Shown: positions 33,435 through 41,730 of the stretch, one piece after another
Position numbering within the stretch: the stretch's first letter is position 1
Layout: every line of letters begins with the position of its first letter
Assembly: GCA_015059875.1 (NCBI GenBank)
Contig: SUZQ01000012.1
Location: 1-48,319, forward strand
DNA: 48,319 nt
Direction of reading: 5' to 3'
Source of the DNA: Rikenellaceae bacterium
GTDB taxonomy: Bacteria; Bacteroidota; Bacteroidia; Bacteroidales; Rikenellaceae
Notes under the pieces: generated by a model
The model's database searches: none
Seen by the model: only the letters and a program-made list of their open reading frames with translations
What the model was told of the DNA's origin: nothing
Translations under genes and position numbers: made by a program

Positions 33435-34616
33435 ATGAAGAGATTTATCACTGTATTAATCGTGTGTGTTGCCCTCGTTGTGTCGGCTTCGGCACAGGAG
33501 AAGAAGGGCTACCAGTTTACCGATGGTAAGTTGGTTAAGACCACTTCAGTAAAAAATCAGTTCCGCAGCGGAACTTGTTGGTGCTTCTCGGCATTGTCGT
33601 TTATCGAGAACGAGATTATGCGTGCCGGAGGCGAGGAGATGGATTTGTCGGAGATGTGGATTGTCCGCAATATCTACTTCGAGAAGGCTGTTAAGTATGT
33701 TCGTTTGCACGGTCACCTCAATATGGCTGTTGGTGGAGCGTTCCACGATGTTACAAAGGGCATCGAGAAGTATGGTATCGTTCCGCAGGAGGTATACGAG
33801 GGGTTGAACTACGGTACTGATAAGCCTGTATTTGGCGAGATTGATGCCATCTTGAAGGCTTATGTTGAGGCTGTTGTTCAGAATAAGAATCGCAAACTCA
33901 CAACCGCTTGGAAGGATGGCTTGAATGCAATCCTCGACACCTATTTCGGCAAGATGCCAGAGAAGTTTACCTACAAGGGTAAGGAGTACACTCCGCACTC
34001 GTTTGCAGAGTCGTTGCCTGTGAAGATGTCGGATTTCGTATTCGTAACATCTTACACTCACCACCCATTCTACGAGCAGTATATCGTTGAGGTACCTGAT
34101 AACTGGATGTGGGAGAAGGCTTACAATGTACCACTCGCAGAGTTGATGCAGATTGTGGACAATGCACTTGAGAACAACTACTCACTCGGTTGGGCTGCCG
34201 ATGTTTCGGAGAAGGGTTTCCACCGCACAAAGGCTATCGGTATTATTCCAGAGGATAATATTGAGAGTATGAGTGGCACTGAGGCTGAGCGTTGGGGACG
34301 ACTCTCGGCACAGGAGCGCGCAAAGGAGTTGTATAGCTTCGAGAAGCCTGTAAAGGAGAAGAAGATTACGCAGGAGATGCGCCAGGAGGCGTTTGATAAC
34401 TACGAGAATACCGACGACCACGGAATGGTTATTATCGGCACTGCGACCGACCAGAATGGCAACCCATTCTATAAGGTTAAGAACTCGTGGGATGTGCGCC
34501 CTCCATACGATGGCTACTACTACTTCTCTCGTCCGTATGTTGAGTACAAGACGATGGAGATTATGGTAAATAAGAATGCCATACCGAAGCAGATTCGCAA
34601 GAAGATGGAGTTGTAA
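33435..34616 (+). CDS. Secreted C1-family aminopeptidase (PepC/bleomycin hydrolase type)
   Basis: The protein has 393 residues with a signal peptide (MKRFITVLIVCVALVVSASAQ). It is a papain-fold cysteine peptidase: Cys48 in RSGTCWCFS, His329 in DDHGMVII and Asn350 in VKNSWD. The layout matches the bleomycin hydrolase/PepC clan, which trims N-terminal residues from peptides. Six bases separate it from topA. A terminator follows at 34745. Secretion suggests use of host or dietary peptides. Confidence 0.92.
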   Translation: MKRFITVLIVCVALVVSASAQEKKGYQFTDGKLVKTTSVKNQFRSGTCWCFSALSFIENEIMRAGGEEMDLSEMWIVRNIYFEKAVKYVRLHGHLNMAVGGAFHDVTKGIEKYGIVPQEVYEGLNYGTDKPVFGEIDAILKAYVEAVVQNKNRKLTTAWKDGLNAILDTYFGKMPEKFTYKGKEYTPHSFAESLPVKMSDFVFVTSYTHHPFYEQYIVEVPDNWMWEKAYNVPLAELMQIVDNALENNYSLGWAADVSEKGFHRTKAIGIIPEDNIESMSGTEAERWGRLSAQERAKELYSFEKPVKEKKITQEMRQEAFDNYENTDDHGMVIIGTATDQNGNPFYKVKNSWDVRPPYDGYYYFSRPYVEYKTMEIMVNKNAIPKQIRKKMEL

Positions 34617-34636
34617 AATCGTTCTGATTGACTCTT

Positions 34637-34735
34637 TTTGCACCTTACTTGCGGCGTAAATGCTCACATACGATTAGTATGCTGCGCTTTCCACCACTGC
34701 GTAACGCACAAAAATAGCCTAATCATTTACGATTT
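34637..34735. other. Structured non-coding stretch with nested inverted repeats
   Basis: CATAC-gatta-GTATG (34667-34681) is a small hairpin. CGTAAATG (34655-34662) plus GATTAG (34672-34677) together match CTAATCATTTACG (about 34719-34731) in reverse complement with a 9-base insertion. No frame is credible. It could be a repeat or a small RNA. Confidence 0.45.
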
Positions 34736-34744
34736 TGAAGTTGA

Positions 34745-34786
34745 GGAGTTGTCTAACAAAATTGGGATGTTAGACACTCCCTTTTT
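34745..34786 (+). terminator. Terminator of the C1 peptidase gene
   Basis: GGAGTTGTCTAACA (34745-34758) pairs with TGTTAGACACTCC (34768-34780) with one mismatch, followed by CTTTTT. Confidence 0.82.
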
Positions 34787-34843
34787 GTTATTCAATGTTA
34801 TATATTAAAGTAGATAACTCTGTAAATTAAAAAGGCTAATAGC

Positions 34844-34864
34844 CAATGGCTAATGGCTAACAGC
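34844..34864 (+). repeat. Short AATGGCTAATGGCTAACAGC repeat
   Basis: Identical to the copy at 8203-8226 over about 23 bases. It lies directly beside the GH2 terminator, as the other copy lies beside the antiporter terminator. Confidence 0.65.
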
Positions 34865-34892
34865 AAAAAAATCGTGGCAAAACTGCCACGAT
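34865..34892 (-). terminator. Terminator of the GH2 gene
   Basis: On the minus strand, ATCGTGGCA and TGCCACGAT (34892-34884 and 34879-34871) form a 9-bp stem around GTTT, followed by six T. Confidence 0.88.
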
Positions 34893-34900
34893 ATTTTTCT

Positions 34901-37597
34901 TTATCTCTTCTCGCCGAAGTCTGATTGTTGCTTTTCGACCTCCTTGAGTCGTTCGGCATTAGCAGCACTTATCGCCCGTTCGCGTTCGATGTCGGCATCG
35001 CTCTTTGCCGCCGATGCTGCGAATGACGAGTCGCACCCCTTGGATAATAGTGCAGCCTCCTTCTCGTTATAGATAAGCTTCTGCGTCGTTGGTTTGCTCT
35101 CAAATTCGAGAACACCACTTATAGGCATCTGCTCACCCTCGAATAGTACCGATGCGGTGATACGAATCTTACCCGCCTTCAATGTCGATTGCACAACGAG
35201 AGGTGCTGTTCCCCACTTTACGGGTGCTGGGTTTGCCAACTCGCCTGCACCACCGAGTATGCGACCTTCGCCCTCGATGTGGAATTTGATATAGTAGTTG
35301 TTCAGTCGCTTGATATTTCCTTCGCGATCGGCTATGGCTGCCACTACGGTTGTGAAGTCCGAGCCGTTTGCTTCGAGGTGGTTGCCCTCATTATCGAGCC
35401 ACATTACAACTTTCGATGGGCGGCGAGCAGGGCACACTTTGTGTGTCGCTACAACCTCGCCATTCATCAATCCTTCCGCCAAGAGGAAAACCTCTTTTTG
35501 ACGCTTCTTGCCACTCAAGGCTTTGTCGTCCATAAAGTTGTATACACCCTTAAATGTGATAACGGGCGAAGGCATACCTCCATCACTCTTTGGCTTGTGA
35601 TAGGTCCAGCTCTTGCCGTTGGCGTTGTTTGTCAGGCGCACCTCGTCGCAGTTGGAGTAGACCGTAACATCCTTTGGCGAGAAAGGTGTCATCTCGTGCG
35701 CAATATAGACCATAGGGCCTGTTTCGTAGAGGCGATTCTCCTGCTTCAGAGATGGGCGTTGCGACATAAACATATAGTACGAATACTTCGGCTGACGGAA
35801 AATATCTGCCACGCCCCCGTAGAATGGATCGGGGTGATAGCCGCGCTGATGGTCGAACGAGTGCCACAAGCAGCCACCGATATGGCCAGGGAATACACGA
35901 TACAGCACATCCAACGCTGTGTATTTGTATGGTGGATTGGCGTAGTGCTGCGCCTGAACAAGCATCGGTATTTCGCCCCAATTGCGAGCTACGCGACTTG
36001 GCGAGTTATGCGAGTTCCAATCATCTACACAGTCGCCAAACTCGCGTGTGAAGTAGGTTACATCGTCGCGCAAATTCAGACTCTTATTGGCGTAGATGCT
36101 GCCGCAACCCTCAGTTGGATGGGTGTACTGAATAGGGTATACCTCGTTCGATTTGGTGCGAGCCTCGACATCGTACGACGAGTAGGCTCCTTTGTATGGA
36201 TACTCCTCGGCAACGAGTCGTAAAGCGTTGTCTGCGAACGATGCAGGGAAACGGGTTTCGTTGAGTGTAGGCTCCCAGAACCATACGCACGGATGGTTTC
36301 GATCACGGCGTACAAGGTGACGAATATCGTCATAGATATACTGCTCGAATTGAGGCTCTTTGTTCCAGAATTGCCAACCCGGAACATTGTCGATAACAAA
36401 TAGTCCGAGTTCGTCACAAGCATCCATAAATGCGGGGTCTTGTGGACAGTGGGCATTGCGAATGACGCGCATACCGAGGTCGCGCAACTTCTTTGCATCG
36501 CGCCAATGTGCAGAGTTCGCAACAGCATTACCTACAACGGCGAAGTCTTGGTGGCGATTAGCACCAATCAGCGGCTCATTGTAGTGTTTGCCGTTGAGGA
36601 AGAATCCCTCCTTGCCCTTGAACTCAATTGAACGAATGCCGATACGGCGGCGATAACCATCTACAACATTGCCTCGCTGGTCGAGAATGCGGACATAGAG
36701 GTTGTAGAGGGTGGGGGAGTCGGGTGTCCAAAGCTCTGGCTTATTAACCGCACACTTGCGCGACAGAGTTATTGCAGAGCCGCCCTTTATCGCAAAGCGA
36801 CTCTTTGATGTCGCCACTGTTTTGCCCTCTGCCGTCTGGATTTCGTATGAGAGAACACCCTTGAATGGAGCTGTGTTTGCGTTGCGGATGTGAGATTTAA
36901 GAAGTATATCCGCCTCGTCCTCGCTGACCTTGTCGAATGCCACGAAAAGTCCACCACCTGCGGTTACATTTTCGTGGTTAGGATCGGTAATAAATACATT
37001 GTTGTGAGCTACAAGCCAGCAGTCGCGGTAGATGCCACCGAAGTAGGTGTAGTCCAATACTCGCTGTGGCTTGCCCGGAGGATAGCTCTTGTCGTCGCTA
37101 TTGTCCGACCACACTGCAACAATATTCCCGCCCGACCAGTTTACCGCGTCGGTAATATCAACCACTACGGGCAGATAGCCACCGAAATGCTCGGCGAGTT
37201 GCTTGCCGTTTACGAATACGCGACTCTTGCCCATTATAGCCTCGAAGTGCAAGAAGAGTCTTTTACCTTTAAGGGCAGTGTCGAGCGAGAAGTGTTTGCG
37301 ATACCAAACAACACCCTGATAGTTGATGCAGCCACTCGCCTCGGTTGGCAAATACTCTATGCCGTGAGGTAACGATACTACGCTCCACTTCGAGTCGTCG
37401 AAGGCAACAGACTCGGCTCCTTCTGCCTCACCTTTATGGAATCGCCACGCAGGATTCATCGAAAAGACCTCGCGCGGGGAGTCCTCAATGGCGTAGAAAC
37501 CCGCAGTTGAGAATTGCGGCTGATAGTCGGCACTCGCCTTTGCAAATGGGGCAAGGAGTGCTACAATTAAGAGTACAAAAAGTTTGGTTGTTCTCAT
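34901..37597 (-). CDS. Secreted GH2 glycoside hydrolase (beta-galactosidase-like)
   Basis: The protein has 898 residues with a signal peptide (cut near AKASA). Order: sugar-binding N-terminal domain (AWRFHKGEAEGAE), Ig-like domains, TIM barrel, then C-terminal Ig-like domains. The acid/base Glu447 is in PTLNET and the nucleophile Glu519 in TREFGD. The motif before the acid/base reads TLNE rather than the usual GNE. No SusC/D pair or regulator is next to it, so it is not an obvious polysaccharide locus. Substrate is not decidable. The last ~30 residues are charged and coiled (ERERAISAANAERLKEVEKQ). It follows yjbR by 20 bp. Confidence 0.92.
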   Translation of the reverse strand: MRTTKLFVLLIVALLAPFAKASADYQPQFSTAGFYAIEDSPREVFSMNPAWRFHKGEAEGAESVAFDDSKWSVVSLPHGIEYLPTEASGCINYQGVVWYRKHFSLDTALKGKRLFLHFEAIMGKSRVFVNGKQLAEHFGGYLPVVVDITDAVNWSGGNIVAVWSDNSDDKSYPPGKPQRVLDYTYFGGIYRDCWLVAHNNVFITDPNHENVTAGGGLFVAFDKVSEDEADILLKSHIRNANTAPFKGVLSYEIQTAEGKTVATSKSRFAIKGGSAITLSRKCAVNKPELWTPDSPTLYNLYVRILDQRGNVVDGYRRRIGIRSIEFKGKEGFFLNGKHYNEPLIGANRHQDFAVVGNAVANSAHWRDAKKLRDLGMRVIRNAHCPQDPAFMDACDELGLFVIDNVPGWQFWNKEPQFEQYIYDDIRHLVRRDRNHPCVWFWEPTLNETRFPASFADNALRLVAEEYPYKGAYSSYDVEARTKSNEVYPIQYTHPTEGCGSIYANKSLNLRDDVTYFTREFGDCVDDWNSHNSPSRVARNWGEIPMLVQAQHYANPPYKYTALDVLYRVFPGHIGGCLWHSFDHQRGYHPDPFYGGVADIFRQPKYSYYMFMSQRPSLKQENRLYETGPMVYIAHEMTPFSPKDVTVYSNCDEVRLTNNANGKSWTYHKPKSDGGMPSPVITFKGVYNFMDDKALSGKKRQKEVFLLAEGLMNGEVVATHKVCPARRPSKVVMWLDNEGNHLEANGSDFTTVVAAIADREGNIKRLNNYYIKFHIEGEGRILGGAGELANPAPVKWGTAPLVVQSTLKAGKIRITASVLFEGEQMPISGVLEFESKPTTQKLIYNEKEAALLSKGCDSSFAASAAKSDADIERERAISAANAERLKEVEKQQSDFGEKR

Positions 37598-37617
37598 ATT
37601 TTGTCCTGTTTTTTGTT

Positions 37618-38016
37618 CTATTCTACCGTTTCGGCATCTTCGATTTGGGCTTCGCGCACGATTGCTAAAATCTCCTCGCGTAACGCTTTGGGTGTTACAT
37701 TCTCGCGGATAACAGTGAGGTAGGAGTGGCGAATTTCGCGCTCAACAACCTCGCGTGGCAATTGCTCGAAGTAGATGTCGTTCCAATGCTTTTTGTTGAA
37801 GTGCCATGCTGGAGTTATAGCCGAAAGATATTGGTCACGCAAGGCTATCGCTCGGTCGGGATTACACTTTACGGCAATGCGCTCGGCATACTCCAATACA
37901 CAGCAAAGAAACATCTTGCCTCCGACCTTATACACTACTGTATCGTCGCCAAAAGGCTGGCACTCCTCAACTAAGGGGAGTGACATTACAAAACTGCGCA
38001 AATCGATAATATCCAT
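37618..38016 (-). CDS. MmcQ/YjbR family protein
   Basis: The protein has 132 residues. MmcQ/YjbR-fold pattern: LPLVEECQPFGDDTVVYKVGGK, then LKCNP-type AVKCNPDRAIAL, then WNDIYFEQLPREVVEREIRHSY. The fold binds DNA in vitro but its function is unknown. The start is the ATG at 38016; a TTG two codons upstream is possible. The -7 box TACCTTTG ends three bases before this ATG, suggesting a leaderless mRNA. GH2 follows 20 bp downstream. Confidence 0.9.
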   Translation of the reverse strand: MDIIDLRSFVMSLPLVEECQPFGDDTVVYKVGGKMFLCCVLEYAERIAVKCNPDRAIALRDQYLSAITPAWHFNKKHWNDIYFEQLPREVVEREIRHSYLTVIRENVTPKALREEILAIVREAQIEDAETVE

Positions 38017-38019
38017 ACT

Positions 38020-38051
38020 CAAAGGTACAAAAAAAATGGAAAACTACAAAA
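38020..38051 (-). promoter_or_regulatory. yjbR promoter embedded in an upstream terminator
   Basis: On the minus strand, -33 TTTTG (38051-38047) and -7 TACCTTTG (38027-38020) are 19 bp apart. The -33 lies in the loop and the spacer in the T-tract of the terminator for the upstream TPR gene. The ATG is four bases past the -7 box. Confidence 0.7.
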
Positions 38052-38060
38052 GTTCTCCAT
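38028..38060 (-). terminator. Terminator of the secreted TPR gene
   Basis: On the minus strand, ATGGAGAACT (38060-38051) pairs with AGTTTTCCAT (38045-38036), with one G-T pair, around a 5-base loop, followed by eight T. Confidence 0.8.
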
Positions 38061-38081
38061 TTTATATTGCCGATTGTCGGA

Positions 38082-39050
38082 CTACTTCAACAAGTCTGCC
38101 AAAGCTGCCTTTGCAGCCTCAACGCCCGAACCTGCAGTAACCTTCTTGAAAGTTGCAACTGCCTTATCGCGGAGCGATGCATCTTTGTTGCCACCCTCGT
38201 TGTACTTTGCATTGTATGCAGCAGCGAGAATGAGGTAGATTGCACTCTTATCCTCGTCGTTTGCCTGTACAGATGCAGCAGCCTCTGCCAACTCGATAAC
38301 CTTTGCGTAATCCTTCTTGCCGTTGTAAGCCTCGATGCGAATCTTCTCTGCCAATGCAGGAGATGCTGCAGCCAACTTCTCTGCCATTGCGATAACGCCA
38401 TCGAAATCGCCCGCCTGCTGCAAGCTTGCAACCTTGTTGTTAGTGTAGAGAGTCTTCAACTCGCCAGCCTTTGCAATAGCAGCAGCATACTTCTCTGCTG
38501 GCATCTTGCAAATCTTGTCGTAGATTGCCATACCCTCATCGTACTTACCCAACTCGCAGTAAGAGGTTGCGAGGTTCAATGCCATATCGGTGTTACGAGG
38601 GTTTGCTGCATAGCCCTTCTCAAAAACTGCAGCAGCGGCAGCGAAATCCTTTGCGTTGAAAGCCTCACCTCCCTGCACCTGATAAACCTTTGCAAGAATG
38701 GTGTTAGCCTTCTGCTTTGCAGTAGTGTTACCATACAACTCTGCGGTGTCGGCAGCCTTCTGCAAATACTCGATAGCCTTTGGATAGTTCTTCTGCGATG
38801 CAGCCGAAAGACCTACACCCTGATAGCAAACTGGGAGGTACTTCTTTGCGGTCGCTACGCAGCTCGAAACCTTAGGATCTTCCGAATCCATACCCTTGTC
38901 GATAACCTGCTCGAAGAGGGTAATTGCCGAAGCATAATTCTTTGCCTGAACAGCCTTAGCACCATCGTTAAACTTCGCGATAACCTCGCTCTGAGCCGAA
39001 GCCGCAACAACTGCGAGGAGCGCAAACATCGTTACAAATAACTTTTTCAT
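38082..39050 (-). CDS. Secreted tetratricopeptide-repeat protein
   Basis: The protein has 322 residues with a signal peptide (MKKLFVTMFALLAVVAASAQ). Helical TPR repeats run throughout: KNYASAITLFEQVID, KNYPKAIEYLQKAAD, KDFAAAAAVFEKGYAANPRN, GKYDEGMAIYDKI and GDFDGVIAMAEKLA are the clear units. It is Ala-rich and lacks an enzymatic domain, so a periplasmic scaffold role is likely. Its own promoter overlaps the end of tadA. Confidence 0.88.
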   Translation of the reverse strand: MKKLFVTMFALLAVVAASAQSEVIAKFNDGAKAVQAKNYASAITLFEQVIDKGMDSEDPKVSSCVATAKKYLPVCYQGVGLSAASQKNYPKAIEYLQKAADTAELYGNTTAKQKANTILAKVYQVQGGEAFNAKDFAAAAAVFEKGYAANPRNTDMALNLATSYCELGKYDEGMAIYDKICKMPAEKYAAAIAKAGELKTLYTNNKVASLQQAGDFDGVIAMAEKLAAASPALAEKIRIEAYNGKKDYAKVIELAEAAASVQANDEDKSAIYLILAAAYNAKYNEGGNKDASLRDKAVATFKKVTAGSGVEAAKAALADLLK

Positions 39051-39095
39051 AATTTTTCTATTTTGTTATTACTTTGAATTTTCGTTTTCAACTCG

Positions 39096-39126
39096 CAAAG
39101 GTAAGAAACTTATCGGAGTTTTGCAA
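39096..39126 (-). promoter_or_regulatory. Promoter of the secreted TPR gene
   Basis: On the minus strand, -33 TTG (39126-39124) and -7 TACCTTTG (39103-39096) are 20 bp apart. The -33 lies within the last codons of tadA. Confidence 0.75.
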
Positions 39127-39556
39127 AAAAATCGGTCATAAGTCGCTCGCACTCTTCGGCAAGGATTCCTGATGTTACAACGGTTCGGGGGTGGAGAATA
39201 TTGCCCTCGATGGTCGAAAAGCCGCGTTTTGCGTCGGATGCACCGTAAACAATGCGCCCAATTTGGCTCCACGCCAATGCTCCTGCACACATCGGGCAGG
39301 GCTCAACCGTAACATAGAGCGTGCAGTCGTTGAGGTATTTTCCGCCGATTGTCGAAGCGGCAGCGGTGATGGCTTGCAACTCGGCGTGTGCCGTAACATC
39401 GGTCAAAGTCTCGACCAAATTGTGACCTCTGCCTACGATGCGACCACCTGCTACAATGACAGCTCCGATGGGTACTTCGTCTGCTTCGAGTGCTAATTTA
39501 GCCTCTTCGAGCGCTAAACGCATATATTTTTCATCTTTTTCGCTATTGATTTCCAT
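39110..39556 (-). CDS. tadA: tRNA adenosine(34) deaminase
   Basis: Deaminates A34 to inosine in tRNA-Arg. The protein has 148 residues. The zinc site is His57 with catalytic Glu59 in TAHAELQAI, and Cys87 and Cys90 in VEPCPMC. Start MEINSEKDEKY is the natural one after the -7 box TATCTTTG (39596-39589). It is the first gene of a leftward group. Confidence 0.96.
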   Translation of the reverse strand: MEINSEKDEKYMRLALEEAKLALEADEVPIGAVIVAGGRIVGRGHNLVETLTDVTAHAELQAITAAASTIGGKYLNDCTLYVTVEPCPMCAGALAWSQIGRIVYGASDAKRGFSTIEGNILHPRTVVTSGILAEECERLMTDFFAKLR

Positions 39557-39588
39557 ATTTTTTCGTAACTTTGTGAGTTATTTTGCGA

Positions 39589-39596
39589 CAAAGATA
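39589..39596 (-). promoter_or_regulatory. tadA -7 box
   Basis: TATCTTTG on the minus strand lies 33-40 bases before the tadA ATG. The -33 region is TTTTC in the GGAAAAC microrepeat and therefore uncertain. Confidence 0.5.
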
Positions 39597-39603
39597 GAGA
39601 AAA

Positions 39604-39632
39604 AACGGAAAACGGAAAACGGAGAACGGAAA
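39604..39632. repeat. Tandem GGAAAAC microrepeat
   Basis: Tandem GGAAAAC/GGAGAAC units form the complement of the GTTTTCC tract at 10446-10474. It is followed by AATTGTCAATT microrepeats at 39640-39680. Confidence 0.65.
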
Positions 39633-39694
39633 ACTGATTGTCAATTTGTCAATTAAATAAACTAATTGTCAATTAAATAAGTTAATGGCTAATG

Positions 39695-39772
39695 GCCACC
39701 GCCGCGATTAAGTGGAGAGCAGAGGTTGCTTGCAAACTATGCCGAAACGCAGCGGTGAAGACCAAAGGTCAA
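39695..39772 (-). repeat. Dispersed intergenic repeat, copy C (inverted)
   Basis: In reverse complement it has the blocks of copy A in the same order: TTGACCTTTGGTCTTCAC, CGGCATAGT, CTCTGCTCTC, CTTAATCGC and GCGGTGGC. It lies in the gap between the divergent tadA and aspS genes. Confidence 0.75.
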
Positions 39773-39814
39773 TGGCTAAAAGCACAAGAAAACTATAAAA
39801 CATAATATAAAGCT

Positions 39815-41569
39815 ATGTACAGAAGTAATACTTGTGGCGAATTGCGTGCCACAAATGTCGGACAGACAGTGACATTGGCAGGTTGGGTACAGAAGGTGCG
39901 TAACCTCGGAGCTATGACATTTATTGACTTGCGTGACCGCTACGGCATCACCCAGATTGTTGTAGAGGAGCATTGCGACGAAGCAACCAAGGCTGAGGCG
40001 GCAAAGCTTGGTCGTGAGTGTGTCGTTCAGGTTGTTGGTCGCGTTATCGAGCGTGAGTCGAAGAATGCGAAGATGGCAACAGGCGACATCGAGGTGGTTG
40101 CCGAGAAGATTAACATCTTGAATCAGGCGATTATTCCTCCATTTACAATCGAGGAGAACTCTGACGGTGGCGATGACCTTCGTATGAAGTACCGCTACCT
40201 CGACCTTCGCCGTCCACCATTGCAGCGAAATATGATTCTCCGCCACAAGATGGCTCAGGAGATTCGTCGCTTCCTCGACGGAGAGGGATTCCTTGAGATT
40301 GAGACTCCTTACCTTATCAAATCTACTCCAGAGGGCGCTCGCGACTTCGTTGTGCCTTCGCGTATGAATCCTAACGAGTTCTATGCCTTGCCACAGTCGC
40401 CACAGACCTTGAAGCAGTTGTTGATGGTGTCGGGTTATGATCGCTACTTCCAGATTGTACGCTGCTTCCGCGATGAGGATTTGCGTGCTGATCGTCAGCC
40501 TGAGTTTACACAGATCGACTGCGAGATGTCGTTCGTAGAGCAGGAGGATATTCTCGAAATCTTCGAGCGTTGGGCAAAGCATATGTTCAAGAGCGTTTTG
40601 GATATCGACTTTACAGAGCCATTCCGTCGTATGCCTTGGAGCGAGGCGATGGAGAAGTACGGCTCGGATAAGCCAGATTTGCGTTTCGGAATGGAGTTTT
40701 CGGATATTACCGATTTGGCTCACGGACACAACTTCTCGGTGTTTGACGATGCGGAGTATGTTGTAGGTTTCGCCGCAACAGGTTGTGCTTCGTACACTCG
40801 CAAGCAGATTGATGCATTAACAGACTATGTTAAGCGTCCGCAAGTTGGTGCAAAGGGCTTGATTTGGATTCGTGTCGAGGAGGGCGGTATCAAATCATCG
40901 ATTGACAAGTTCTTCTCGGCGGAGGAGTTGCAGGCTATCGCTGAGCGTTTGGGCGCAAAGGCGGGCGACTTGTGTTTGATTCTCTGCGGCAAGAAGTATA
41001 AGGCATTGACTCAATTGTGCGCACTTCGTTTGGAGGTTGCCGAGCAGTTGGGCTTGCGTGATCCGAAGCAGTTTGCTCCACTTTGGGTTGTTGATTTCCC
41101 AATGTTTGAGTGGGACGAGGAGACCGAGCGTTTCTATGCAAAGCACCACCCATTCACCTCGCCTAAACCTGAGGATATCGACAAGTTGGAGAGCGATCCG
41201 GGTGCAGTTCGTGCTAACGCATACGACTTTGTATGTAACGGAACAGAGATTGGCGGTGGCTCGATTCGTATCCACGATCCGAAGTTGCAGTCGCTTATCT
41301 TCAAGTGCTTGGGCTTCACTCCTGAGCAGGCAGAGGCTCAGTTTGGCTTCTTGATTAACGCCTTCCGCTATGGCGCACCGCCACATGGAGGTTTGGCATT
41401 TGGCTTCGACCGTCTTTGTTCGTTGTTTGGCGGGGTGGATTCGATTCGCGACTTTATCGCCTTCCCTAAAAACAATGCAGGTCGCGATGTTATGCTCGAT
41501 GGCCCATCGCCTATCGATCCTGCACAGTTGGAGGAGTTGTATCTCTCGCTTGTGCCTTTCGAGAAATAG
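39815..41569 (+). CDS. aspS: Aspartyl-tRNA synthetase
   Basis: Charges tRNA-Asp. Class II synthetase of 584 residues with an N-terminal OB-fold anticodon domain (residues ~1-110). Motif 2 is [20 protein letters not shown], and motif 3 is [10 protein letters not shown] near the C-terminus. A GAD insertion domain separates motifs 2 and 3 as in bacterial enzymes. It ends at the terminator at 41593. Confidence 0.98.
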   Translation: MYRSNTCGELRATNVGQTVTLAGWVQKVRNLGAMTFIDLRDRYGITQIVVEEHCDEATKAEAAKLGRECVVQVVGRVIERESKNAKMATGDIEVVAEKINILNQAIIPPFTIEENSDGGDDLRMKYRYLDLRRPPLQRNMILRHKMAQEIRRFLDGEGFLEIETPYLIKSTPEGARDFVVPSRMNPNEFYALPQSPQTLKQLLMVSGYDRYFQIVRCFRDEDLRADRQPEFTQIDCEMSFVEQEDILEIFERWAKHMFKSVLDIDFTEPFRRMPWSEAMEKYGSDKPDLRFGMEFSDITDLAHGHNFSVFDDAEYVVGFAATGCASYTRKQIDALTDYVKRPQVGAKGLIWIRVEEGGIKSSIDKFFSAEELQAIAERLGAKAGDLCLILCGKKYKALTQLCALRLEVAEQLGLRDPKQFAPLWVVDFPMFEWDEETERFYAKHHPFTSPKPEDIDKLESDPGAVRANAYDFVCNGTEIGGGSIRIHDPKLQSLIFKCLGFTPEQAEAQFGFLINAFRYGAPPHGGLAFGFDRLCSLFGGVDSIRDFIAFPKNNAGRDVMLDGPSPIDPAQLEELYLSLVPFEK

Positions 41570-41592
41570 TATAGAATACTATAATTTGCTGG

Positions 41593-41630
41593 TCGCCTCG
41601 ATTTTTATGGTCGGGGCGATTGCTTTATTT
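41593..41630 (+). terminator. aspS terminator
   Basis: TCGCCTCGA (41593-41601) pairs with TCGGGGCGA (41611-41619) with one G-T pair, followed by TTGCTTTATTT. Confidence 0.7.
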
Positions 41631-41650
41631 ATAAATTATTGTTAATTTTG
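41620..41650 (+). promoter_or_regulatory. Promoter of the tandem-lipoprotein operon
   Basis: TTG (41620-41622) and TAATTTTG (41643-41650) are 20 bp apart. The -33 overlaps the tail of the aspS terminator. The leader to the first gene is about 75 bases. Confidence 0.75.
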
Positions 41651-41730
41651 TAGCATACAATATTGTGCTTGAGCGATAGTGATAAGCAATAAATAGTAAA
41701 ATACATAGACATCAAATAAAAGCTGAAAAT

